A stretch of 64,000 nt of DNA, taken from assembly GCA_907165135.1 (NCBI GenBank), contig OU015567.1:5399001-5463000 (forward strand), in the 5' to 3' direction. Below the pieces are notes generated by a model. That model was not told the origin of the DNA and made no database searches. It saw only the letters and a list, made by a program, of their open reading frames with translations. Positions 42,093-51,019 of this stretch are shown one piece after another. How positions within the stretch are numbered: the first letter of the stretch is position 1; the number at the start of each line of letters is the position of its first letter. This DNA comes from Oikopleura dioica (lineage: Eukaryota; Chordata; Appendicularia; Copelata; Oikopleuridae). The translations under genes were made by a program, and so were the position numbers.

Positions 42093-42628
42093 TAATGAAA
42101 AATTATAATTTTAAACTTACTCGTTCAATCACAGCCGTTCTTGCCGCTTGTGCGATTTTCTTCTTTGAGGTCGATGATTTTGTCGCGCATTGTTTTCGCA
42201 CGAATTTTTGCACTGAAATATGGGTCTTATTTATCAACCAAAAAGTTATTTTCCCGATATCTAAGGTGACGTGGAAATAAGAGCAATCCTCCGACCCTCC
42301 CAAATTTCACTTACTTTTCGTGAGTTTCTTCGTTTTTGATGATTTCTTCGCCATCTTCTCAATATTTATCTCTAAAAGAATAGAATTTAAATTATCTTAT
42401 TCTAATTTATCTATATATCTAATAATTTTGATCAGAAAACGAAGATTTTTGAAATTTTTCCTAACAAAAATAACAATACTAGAGATTTTATGCATTCCAG
42501 GTAAACAATTTATCAACTAGAGATTTTTCGGGCTTTGGTTTCATTCCAATATTATAACGTCTAGAGACTTTTTTTTTACTTACCAACGGATAAGAATTGC
42601 GAGAGGAGATAGAGTTTAACCAACTCAT
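42049..42628 (-). CDS. Small, strongly basic protein near the right end of the Polinton
   Basis: Reading leftward from ATG at 42628 (MSWLNSISSRNSYPL) with a GTAAGT donor, then an exon starting MAKKSSKTKKLTK (ATG at 42354), then one reading KFVRKQCATKSSTSKKKIAQ, and a short last exon ending WAQFR. The 42314-42213 and 42120-42085 introns are GT-AG and keep frame. The product is about 55-70 residues, with roughly a third Lys/Arg, and could bind DNA. The first exon (42628) is less certain than the MAKKSS start. Isolated at the right end, 7.7 kb from other genes. Confidence 0.4.
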
Positions 42629-42981
42629 GTCATTTTCTCCGATTTATTCTTTGACGATTCTGCTCATATTTGATCTGTGAAAAGTAAAGGCTTTGATGAT
42701 CTGAAATCCGAAGAAACTTTTGAAAAAGCTTTATCCATTCAGATTGTAGCGCATTCTGAAAAGTAGGGCACGGCAAGGCGCTGGGCGAGCGAGGCGCCGC
42801 ACGCCAATTTCATGTTCAACCCTTAGGTTGTTCAAGATTACTGTAATTAATAAACAGTACAAAACAAAAGAAACAAAAAGTGCCGGGGTCCGAGCAAAAT
42901 CGGTCCGAACAAAGGGTCAACTTCCGGCGGGAACAATGGGCTCAACCCTCGGCCGGAACAATGGGTCAACCCTTGGTGGAG
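42629..42981. other. Right subterminal region of the Polinton
   Basis: No gene. From 42879 it contains AGTGCCGGGGTCCGAGCAA in the orientation of the left terminal repeat, facing the right terminal repeat, so the last 150 bp can fold into a hairpin. Between them, 42902-42979, lie three units of about 25 bp built on GGAACAATGGGTCAACCC. Confidence 0.7.
42902..42979. repeat. Subterminal tandem repeat, three ~25-bp units
   Basis: Units: GAACAAAGGGTCAACTTCCG, GAACAATGGGCTCAACCCTCG, GAACAATGGGTCAACCCTTG. They might be binding sites for the integrase or polymerase-priming machinery, but equivalent units are not seen at the left end. Confidence 0.75.
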
Positions 42982-43030
42982 GACAAAAGGATCCATGTTG
43001 CTCGGACCCCGGCACTAAATTCTAACTACT
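42982..43030 (-). repeat. Polinton right terminal inverted repeat (49 bp)
   Basis: Exact complement of 13156-13204, ending AACTACT before the duplicated CCAGTG at 43031-43036. Confidence 0.95.
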
Positions 43031-44239
43031 CCAGTGCCACCAAGCAAAAGTAAATTTCCGCTCGGAAGCCCGACCAAGACATGACCATGAATACCGCTTA
43101 AAATAATTTCTATGATAAAAAGTAATTCATCTTACCTTATTGGTGGATTTCCAATCACACTCCATCCATTTTTTGTTAGTGTTTCCACTTTCCTCGTGTC
43201 GCTAGACCAAATAGAACCAACAGTGGTCGGCTGATTTTTATAAAACCCAAGTTTTCCCCATCCATGCCCGTAATTCGAGGACATTGTGGACGTTGAACTC
43301 GTTCCATCAAAAATTTCGCAGTGCTTCTTATTGGAAACAATCGAAAAGCAGAGCAAGACTGAAATTTATATTTTTCATTTGATATTTAAAATGAATAATT
43401 TTACAAAAATTTCGCTTATTTACCTCGAGAGTCGTCGTCAATAGAAAGAGCCGCACTTGCCCAATCTATATCATTCAAGAGCCTTTCCGATTTTTCTTTA
43501 AAACTGCATGCTTCAAGAACAGCAATCTAAAGTTTAAATTTTCTCTCGAAATGAGAAGTAATTATCAAACCTTCCTTTTGTCCGAAGAGCCGCCGAAAAT
43601 ATACAATTGATTTCTAATAAGCGCATGCTGAACAGATTGAAAATAGTTCCCATTTGGAGCGGTTATAGTTGCAGAAACTTTTGAATTTCCATCTCCAGAA
43701 ATCACATAAGCTTCCGAGTTTCGAATAACGAGAATGAATATTTCGCTCTTAAATTTTTTTTCAATTGACAAAAAATACTCTGACTTTCATAGAATTACCG
43801 GAAGGACAGGTTCGCCAGTTGTTATTGAATTGGGGACAATACAAAGATCATCATAGGTACTGTTTTGATAGCAGTCCCTCATAAAATCCTGCGAAGTAAT
43901 ATTATTTTTCTCAGCCGCATGTTGACAAAGAATATATTTTTTCTAAATCTAAAAAAGGAGAAATATTAATGTTTGTGTTACCAAAAGTGGTTCAGACACG
44001 CTGATGTCGTCATAAACTTCATTAAACTCTCTGGAGTTGCATGTTTCCTCAATACATTCGCGCTCAAAATTTCCAGCATTCCAGACTTCTTCGAATCTTT
44101 CATTAGCTCTACGGTTTCGCAAAAAAGTATTCGCTTTCTCCCTTGAAAGCTCATCATTCGTTGTCTGTTGAGTCTTTTCGAAAGCTCGTGCATTTGCTGC
44201 CCATGCTAATTTTAAAAAGATCAAAGATAGAAAATTCAT
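43031..44239 (-). pseudogene. Gla-kelch gene 3, 5' half, severed by the Polinton
   Basis: ATG at 44239 opens a signal peptide (MNFLSLIFLKLAWAANA), a short linker, then a Gla domain: FLRNRRANERFEEVW, NFERECIEETC and NSREFNEVYDD. This is the pattern of vitamin K-dependent gamma-carboxylated proteins, with the two domain cysteines in ECIEETC. A Cys-containing spacer (CQHAAEKNN...CYQNS...CIVP) leads into kelch blades (AYVISGDGNSKVS, YIFGGSSDK, HCEIFDGTSST, GWSVIGNPPI, SGNLLLLGG). The last exon breaks at the Polinton target site. The remaining blades are at 12790-13155. Any product now made would lack the C-terminal blades. It is divergent from the sulfotransferase at 44562. Confidence 0.88.
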
Positions 44240-44561
44240 TTTGTCTGATAGAATGGTCTTCGCCACAGGTCGAATATGCGACTGCGATAAGCTTCGTAAT
44301 GCCCTTGACACCCCAGAATGGCCTCAATCATCTTTTATCAAACAATCGTCTATTTTTAAGGTAAGAGTCGTCTATACCGTATAGACTATACGGAAAATTT
44401 TCGAGATAAATAATTTTGACCACATCAAAATCTTAAACTTTTTTGTACTTTAAGCTTTTCTCGATTGGTCCATGTTAAACCCGATAAAAATCGAGTTTAA
44501 CTTTGAGCATAAATGTTTAAAATCACGCTTTTGCACAAATATATTAGAGAAAAAAAGGAAA
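44240..44561. promoter_or_regulatory. Divergent promoter region with a dyad
   Basis: 322 bp between the divergent starts of the Gla-kelch gene and sulfotransferase copy B. It contains a perfect 17-bp dyad GTCTATACCGTATAGAC at 44370-44386, followed by a partial repeat TATACGG. This might be a regulator site, but nothing else supports it. Confidence 0.35.
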
Positions 44562-45492
44562 ATGGAAGGTATTGGAGGCGGTTTGGGGAGAACAGGAACG
44601 TCGAGCATTCAGCTGGCTCTAGAAAAATTTGGACTTTGGTTTGAACGAGTCTTTATTGCACCGATTTCTTACCATCCCGTGTTATCATATGAACCAGAAC
44701 TTTGTGCACAACCTTGGCGAGCTCTGGAATCAAGTCGAAGAAGGAAAACCGATAGAGCTCCGAGAAACAGCTTTGCGAAAAATCTTCGATGAAAAAGGAT
44801 ACAGATCATCTGCCGACTACCCCGCTTGCTCGTTCTTTAAAGATCTTCTGCGAATGAACCCAAAAGCCAAGGTCCTTCTCTCCGTCCGCGACAAGCCGGA
44901 GGACTGGTACAAATCAGTTCACTCGACGATTTTTGTCCGCCAAACAGGAGGAGATGCCCCGCTTCATCAGAAAATCTTTCCTTTTGGGCTTCATGAATGG
45001 ATCTTGAAACCAATTCCATGGCTCCCAGACGCGGTAAGATCGATTTTTCGAGTCAAAATGATAATATTTTTAGTCATCTGATAAACTTGGCAAAATAATT
45101 ATGCGAATGTTTCTCGGAAAACCTCATGACTTTTCGCAAAAAGGTCTTGAAAACGCGTACACGGAATGGAATGAACACGTGATCTCGAAAGTCCCGCAAG
45201 ACCAACTTTTAGGTACATCATTCTCCCTCGAATCCCTTCAATTTTCTTCAGTTTTTAATGTCAAAGAAGGCTGGGAACCACTCTGCCGCTTCCTGAATAA
45301 GCCGATTCCGAATGAACCCTTTCCGAATACAAATAAGAAATCAGATGTTGATGATGAATCTGTCACGAAAGAAATTATTACCCTCGGATCTGTCGTTGTT
45401 TTCTACGGAGGTATTGCTTTCCTCGGATTTCTCTCATACAAGCATGATTTAAAAGGGTCTCTGACTCGAGGTCTTGGTCTGTTAAATACATA
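44562..45492 (+). CDS. Sulfotransferase-family protein with C-terminal membrane segment, copy B
   Basis: Paralog of the 11660 gene, very similar including non-coding flanks, so part of the same segmental duplication. PAPS loop GGGLGRTGTSS, 3'-phosphate motif LLSVRDKPEDWYKSV, and C-terminal anchor IITLGSVVVFYGGIAFLGF. The third exon is intact here (SSDKLGKIIMRMFLGKP). However, the first intron's acceptor, CTATCAG in copy A, reads TTACCAT here, so no AG precedes the second exon. The exon 1 to exon 2 junction therefore needs a non-AG acceptor, or the copy is damaged. The last intron (39 nt) is in frame and could be retained. Confidence 0.75.
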
Positions 45493-45690
45493 AACTTTCC
45501 TCAAAATTCCCATTCCTTTATTGCTGCCGGAATCTGAATCCTTGGCCGCCTGAAAAAAATGATCCTTTCCTTCAAGAACTCAATTTCATTTAAAAAATAG
45601 ATAAAAAAAAACAAATTTCGTAAATATTATTTTTTCAGTTCTTTTTATTAAAAACATGCACGCAAGAAACAGATGAAAGCGAGTAGATAT

Positions 45691-47575
45691 TCAAGTGCAA
45701 AATCCAGCGGAGACTTGAAACAAGACAGGTATGTCTTCAGTACCGCTATGATTGCCAATTATTTCGGAGCTTTTAATTTCGTCTTCGTCCATGTCGACTC
45801 TTTCAAGGGGGTAATTGACTCCATAACCGGGGATGAGGAATATCGAACCGTTGATTTGGAGAGACGAATGATTGTCGATAGCCTCAAAACACGTTTAAAA
45901 AGCGTACAAATTAAAGCAAATGGAAAGTTCAATGACAGACTCATCGACCCATCAAATTTGATAATGAATCATAAACTTACGTTTTTTAAAGTTCCAGTTC
46001 GCGACCAGGAGTCGTTAGAAAGAAGCCAGACATGATCCAATCTACTACCTCCAACAAGCATAACTCCACCAAGCATGAGTAAATTTCCGCTCTGAAGCCC
46101 GACCAAGACATGACCCCAAGTACCGCTAAAAATAATTTCGATAATTAAAGATTATTGATTGTACCTTATTGGTGGATCTCCAATCACACTCCATCCATTG
46201 TTTGTCAGTGTTTCCACTTTCGGCGTGTCGTAATAAGAACCAACAGTGGTGGCTTGATTTTTATACAACCCAAGTCTTCCAAGACCATGCCCGTAATTCG
46301 AGGATGTCGTGGACGTTGAACTCGATCCATCAAAAATTTCGCAGTGCTTCTTATTGGAACCAGCCGAGAAGCAGATCAATACTGAAATTTTCATTTTTCA
46401 TCTGATATTTAAAACCGATAATTAGACAAAAATTTCGCTAATTTACCTCGCGAATTGCCGTGAATAGAAAGAGCAGCACTTGCGTAGTCTATATCATTCA
46501 AAAGCTTCTCCGATCTTTGCTCAAAATTGCATCCTTCAAGAACAGCAATCTAAAGTTTAAATTATCTTTAAAAAATATCAAGTATTTATCAAACCTTTTT
46601 TCTGTCCGAATAGCCACCAAAAATAAACAACTGATTTCCAATGAGCGCATGCTGAGGCCACTTCGCATAATCATCAGCTGGAGCGGTGATTGTTGCAGAA
46701 ACTTTTGAATTTCCATCTCCAGAAATCACATATGCGTCAGAAATCGAGTAACGAAGGACGAGAATGGACATTTCGCTCTTAAATTTTTTGATTGATTAAA
46801 AATTATACAAAGAGTTTACCGGATCAAGAGGCTGTTGAGTTGTTGGTGGAGATGTTGTCGACGATGTTCCCTAGGAAAAATTGAATAAGACTGAGCAAAT
46901 AATTTATTGTTACCTGAGACTGAAAGCAAGGGCAAGCAGTCATCCTTTCTCGATGTCCAGAGCAACAATTTTCATGGCAGGTGTCGGTCGGCTCACATGT
47001 TTTCATGCAAGCAGTCTGAAAGAAAAAATATCAACTCAAAGTTCAATTCCTCAATCAAACCAGCTCATCGAGTGAGTCATTCAAGCAGGATTTGTACTCG
47101 GGGTTGTTCTGCTCCGCATCTGCGCATTTCCCGATACAAAGAGGGTGTTCTTCGCACTCGACGCAGCCAGTTGGACAGTCAGTTCCGCAAGGGCACGAAT
47201 TGTCGCAAGCTAGATGTTTTTTTTGTTTTTGATTGAAAATGGAAATTTACCGGAGAAATTTGCCAAGCACGTCGAGTGACATAAAGACGAGTCGCAGGAA
47301 GAGAGGCAGTCCAAGTACCTCAGTCTGCAAATTGCCAAGCATTCCTCGTAGAGAGGGCGATCGCTTGAAATAAATATGATAAATGATTCGTAAAAATGTC
47401 TTTTGAGCCCTGATTCAGGTTTTCTACACAGTTTTCCCGACCAAAAATCCCTTCGTTTGAATACTTACATGCATAATTCCTCCTTTTCTCCAAGCATTCT
47501 CGAAAGAGCCGCCGTCCCAGCATGAGAATCTCTTGAAAAGAAGAAAATTACGGTAAAAAACAGAGGAAAAAACAT
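45691..47575 (-). CDS. Secreted Cys-rich kelch protein, gene 4
   Basis: Intact-looking, from ATG at 47575 to TGA at 45691, about ten exons with short GT-AG introns. Signal peptide MFFPLFFTVIFFFSRDSHA. The N-terminal Cys-rich region has regularly spaced pairs (ECLAICRLRYLDCLSSCDSS, CDNSCPCGTDCPTGC, CMKTCEPTDTCHENCC). A Ser/Thr/Pro linker (SSTTSPPTTQQ) follows, then the same kelch module as genes 1-3 (SDAYVISGDGNSKVS, LFIFGGYSDRKK, HCEIFDG, NNGWSVIGDPPI, LDHVWLLSND), ending SAGFCT. Probably an extracellular, disulphide-stabilised binding protein. The 3' part reads without a break, so it is the reference for damage in genes 1-3. One intron near 47390-47470 contains half of the CCTGAGTCAGG repeat. 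Confidence 0.82.
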
Positions 47576-47810
47576 TTTTTCCTCGCAGTCGAGTGACGGC
47601 TTTGTTGTAGAAACGCGTCGTTTTCCGTAATTTTTATTGAATGGGAATTCAAACCGCGGCGTCTCAAGAACGATGATATTTACTTCCGATTATTGTTTGA
47701 TTTCTTGAAATGAAACGAAAATACCGTAGATGTTGAAGAAAATCAGAATAATAATAAATTTACGAGAGCTCATTTGAGTGGTTATTTTATTTGACAATTT
47801 TATTTGACAA

Positions 47811-48156
47811 AGCCATGGCTTTGGAATAACTTCAAAAGAATTTATTGGTAGTTTGTTTAATTTTCTTGGCCATCCGATCATTTCCACCTTTGAAAAAACT
47901 GGCAACCTTGAGACTCTAAGACAAAGTATTTGGATATGTGGCTTTGTCGGCGCTCTCGTAAGTCGAAGTAGTTTTATTGAAAACTAGCCTGACCCTTTTT
48001 CGTCTAATGATTTTTATTTAGCCGCTTGTATTGCACCTGCCATTTGCGTTCGAAATTGGACCTGAATGGTTTCTGAAACTTGATGAAAGAAGAAAGCAGA
48101 AGATGAAAACCAATGCTTCAGAAAATAATGAAGAGACAAATAAAGACATTTTATGA
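47811..48156 (+). CDS. Partial gene, two terminal exons, unrecognised
   Basis: The first exon reads GITSKEFIGSLFNFLGHPII and then LRQSIWICGFVGAL up to a GT donor near 47957. The second, after TTTATTTAG, reads PLVLHLPFAFEIGPEWFLKL and ends with a polar tail EETNKDIL and TGA at 48154-48156. Frame is kept across the 66-nt intron. Upstream exons were not found, so the start is unknown. It has two hydrophobic stretches and may be a membrane protein. Confidence 0.4.
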
Positions 48157-48181
48157 TTATTCATGTATTATGCAGTTTTTC

Positions 48182-48711
48182 TTTAACCTTAGCCGGCCAG
48201 GGTGCACCATCTATGGAACAGGGGTCAAAGAATTAGGTCTCCCACCGAAGTGATTTTGAGTTGCGAAAAACGGAAGAAACTGTAGGGGTATTTATCGATA
48301 AGCTACCCTTAGGTTACCTTTCGACTACCCTTGGTTAGGGTTAGGGTTCGGAAATAGGCTTTTTTTGAGAAAAGCTGCATGCACCATGTATGGTGCATTG
48401 CTACAATGGCGCCGACACCACTGATGGTGCTTTTGGCCGGTAGGCAGTATTTTTCGCCGAAAAATTCGCCGAATAGTCTCCCTTTTCGAATTGGAAGACT
48501 TTATCTGATGCTGAAACCCAAACCTTAATCCGCACCCAAACCCAAAGTAAAACCCAAAGCCTAACACTAACAAAGAAGCCAAAAACAAACCCAAAGACGT
48601 ACGTTATGGGCTTTGAGTTGAATTTTTCAAGAATATAAGCATGTGATGCACCATACATGGTGCATTTGGCCGGTAGGGTCAGAAATGACATTTTGGCCGG
48701 CTAAGGTTAAA
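48182..48711. mobile_element. MITE-like element, 530 bp
   Basis: The terminal inverted repeat is TTTAACCTTAGCCGGCCA at the left, complement at the right. Near each end a further palindrome ATGCACCATACATGGTGCAT / TGCACCATGTATGGTGCA occurs. No transposase. It lies between two genes. The target duplication is unclear. The interior has degenerate TTAGGG-like and CCCAAA runs. Confidence 0.8.
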
Positions 48712-48777
48712 TACATATTAAAATGGTCTTAGGATTTGCAACAGAGTTTTTTCTTGAGCTTGAAGAGTGACAGTACA

Positions 48778-49038
48778 TCAAGTTAGAGAAACAAAGACCA
48801 ATAATCTAAAATTACTTTCAATAATTCCAAAAATAACACCGAAACCTACCAAAAAAGAAATCATGCCCACGGGAATCATGAGGACTAACCTCAATGAATG
48901 ACCAAAATCCTCTCTTTCTTGAACATGATCAAGCGAATGTTCAAAGTATTCTCTACTCATCTCTTCTTCTGTCTCTTTTTCAACCATCAATCTTTCTGTA
49001 ACATCATTTCGAATTCTCTCTTTACTTTTTCCCAGCAA
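48778..49038 (-). CDS. Small membrane protein, unrecognised
   Basis: A charged N-terminal helix (SKERIRNDVTERLMVEKETEE) is followed by one strong hydrophobic segment LRLVLMIPVGMISFLVGFGVIF. An upstream ATG at 49115 begins MANSNLKANEWEKRRFSADL in a different frame, so a splice or a frameshift may join them. The product is about 85 residues. No family is recognised. Confidence 0.4.
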   Translation of the reverse strand: MLGKSKERIRNDVTERLMVEKETEEEMSREYFEHSLDHVQEREDFGHSLRLVLMIPVGMISFLVGFGVIFGIIESNFRLLVFVSLT

Positions 49039-49230
49039 GTCTGCTGAATATATTCTGCCAAGTCAGCGGAAAATCTCCTTTTTTCCCATTCGTTTGCCTT
49101 TAAATTTGAGTTTGCCATTAGTTATCGACTTTTTTCCCCGTGAACTCGTCATTTTTAAGCAACTCCGAACTAATTAGTTTTTTTTTAAAGAAAAAAGATA
49201 ATTTTTTTTCACAATTTATTTTTTTTTTGT

Positions 49231-49914
49231 CTAGCAATATTCAAGCTGGACGCAAACTTTTTGCTGGTCCGCGTTCATGATCGCTTTTCTAGCGTCTTCT
49301 TCGTGTCCTTTGAGTTCCTGGTAGCAAACTCTGGATTCGAACTTGCCGGTTTCTTCGCAGAGTCCTTTGACGATCGCGTCGAAGATTTGAGCGAAGTGGG
49401 GAGGGTCGTATCGAGCGATCAGGCGGAGATCGGTCATGAAGTTCAAACACGCTAAAAACGAGAAAATGATTGAAAACTATAAAATTTCCTTACCGGTGCA
49501 GTCAGGGTCATCTTGTTGATAAAATCTGACGATGGAGTTCTGGCACATCGTAATTTCAGTACAGTACTGCTTGGAATCCTCATCTCGAATCTTTTCCAAG
49601 TACTTTTTGAATGCTCCGCCGGCGATTGTCTCGCAAATCGACTGAATTTCGACCCTCAGTAAGAAAAACCAAGGGCCTTTTACCTGAAGATTTCCAGCTG
49701 AGGAACACTCTTGCTTGAGCATATTGACGTAGTCGTCGATTAGGTGGGGGTTCTTTTTGCACTCGTCTTTGTAAGCATTGTCGAAGGCCTCAAAAATGAT
49801 AGAGGAATGGTTCTGAAGATTTTGACTTACGATACAGTCAGCACAGTTCTTCGGCTCCGGTGGTGCCTGAGCTGAAACGAGAGCGAGGGAAGCAAGTGTC
49901 TGGAAAAGTTTCAT
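49231..49914 (-). CDS. Secreted Cys-rich protein, possibly saposin-like
   Basis: ATG at 49914 gives a signal peptide MKLFQTLASLALVSAQA. The mature chain has about ten cysteines in helical spacing (NCADCIVSQNLQ, YKDECKKN, LKQECSSAG, SICETIAG, QYCTEITMCQNS, PDC), then a second exon (about 49231-49452, ending VCVQLEYC). Pairs such as C-x2-C followed by helices and isolated cysteines recall saposin-like folds, but the match is loose. A possible 30-nt mini-intron (about 49651-49683) is in frame, so both forms may be read. A longer in-frame start lies at 50004, but the MKLF start gives the better signal peptide. Confidence 0.55.
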
Positions 49915-50004
49915 TCTGACCTTGTTTTCAAAGCCGAAAATTGTTCGTTTGTTGAGAAAGTGGAACACACCTCCGGATATGGAAGTAGCAGATTGTTTCT
50001 TCAC

Positions 50005-51019
50005 ACGAGAATAAAATGAAGATTTATCATGAGGAAAAGGGCACGTGTTTCTGGGTCATGGAATGTTTCGACCGGCGTATTTGTACTGTAAATTCTTAAT
50101 TAATAAATTTAAATCAATTTAATTTAATATAATTGATTATGCATTTTTTACGAAATTTTCAGCTGCTAAATCGAACTCTCGTGACAATGAAATTACGATC
50201 TGATTCATTGAATCACGAAATTAATTCTCGAAAATTAAAGCGACCACAAAATGTCGTAAAACACGCCAAATCATGGCTTCCTATTTAATTGTCTCAGCTG
50301 CCAAGCTCTATCTGCAGATCGAAAATATAATTCTAAGCGTATTTGAATTAGTTGATTTTTATTTTATTTCGCGCGGCGGGAAATTTATTATCCGGATCTG
50401 AGTACTCTTTTCGAACCGCGCTGAAATTGCTCATTTGCGCGCAGCTCATTTTGAGTTTCGGTTGAACCAAAAAGAGATATAAAAAAAGAAAGAAAAAAAC
50501 CAACGAAAAAAACACGATTATTATTCACGAAAAAAATGGAGTCCTTGGAGAGAATGCGAGAAATAGAGAGTGATATTTCGAGAATGGTCAGGAACAGTTC
50601 AAAATTCAATAAAATTGAGAAAATAAGGGTGTCTCAACTTTAAAATATAAATTTTTTTTTTCGTCTTTTTTTGAAGAACATGTCGAAATCTAGGGCTTAA
50701 CCAATTCATGGGAGTGAATTTTTAGATAACCAATAAGATTGCTGTATTTGCCCTTCCGGCCAATCAAAACCCTGACCCGTCAAATCACTTCCATAAATTG
50801 GTGAACCCGAAAATCTTTTGATAATGCTTTATGGTTTTGGTAAGTTTGGTGGTTAGTTTTGGATTTTGCGATTAACTCGCCGGCAAATGAGTAAGTTGCT
50901 CGTTCTAGTAGTAGTGAGCAAAAAGCGCTGACAATAAAACTTTTTACGATCTGAGAAAAGCCTCGTGAATTCTAACCTAAATAAAACTTCAAGTATCTTG
51001 AACTTTCTGAAAAAGTTCC
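50005..51019. other. Mostly non-coding gap upstream of the RING gene
   Basis: AT-rich. A short plus-strand frame at 50536 (MESLERMREIESDISRMVRN) may be a 5' exon of the RING gene, but no clean donor joins it to the exon at 51020. Otherwise nothing is recognised. Confidence 0.35.

Larger units (their letters stand above)
13156..43030. mobile_element. Complete Polinton/Maverick element (polintovirus-like), 29,875 bp
   Basis: It is bounded by perfect 49-bp inverted repeats (13156-13204, 42982-43030) that start AGTAGTTAGAATTTAGTGCC and end with its complement, and by the 6-bp duplication CCAGTG. It carries the diagnostic gene set: family B polymerase (24037-28154), integrase (18436-19847), packaging ATPase (17344-18030), adenain-like protease (to 21108), major capsid protein (21135-22394) and penton-like protein (19879-20305), plus about ten unknown genes. 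It is longer than usual (typically 15-20 kb) because about 7.7 kb at the right is gene-poor and full of nested repeats. Perfect ends, a perfect duplication and intact flanking exons indicate recent insertion. The target is a coding exon of a Gla-kelch gene. Confidence 0.96.

Noticed and set aside
13156-43030. Alternative reading as two or three adjacent elements rather than one Polinton
   Set aside because: Only one pair of perfect terminal repeats with a matching target duplication is found, and the host exon is interrupted just once. Internal inverted repeats are diverged and lack the same duplication.
47811-48156. Sideroflexin-like carrier
   Set aside because: Hydrophobic pattern only. 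Known signature segments could not be placed, so it was left unassigned.
48330-48352. Interstitial telomere repeat
   Set aside because: Only two or three TTAGGG-like units within a MITE, flanked by degenerate sequence. Too short to mean a telomere scar.
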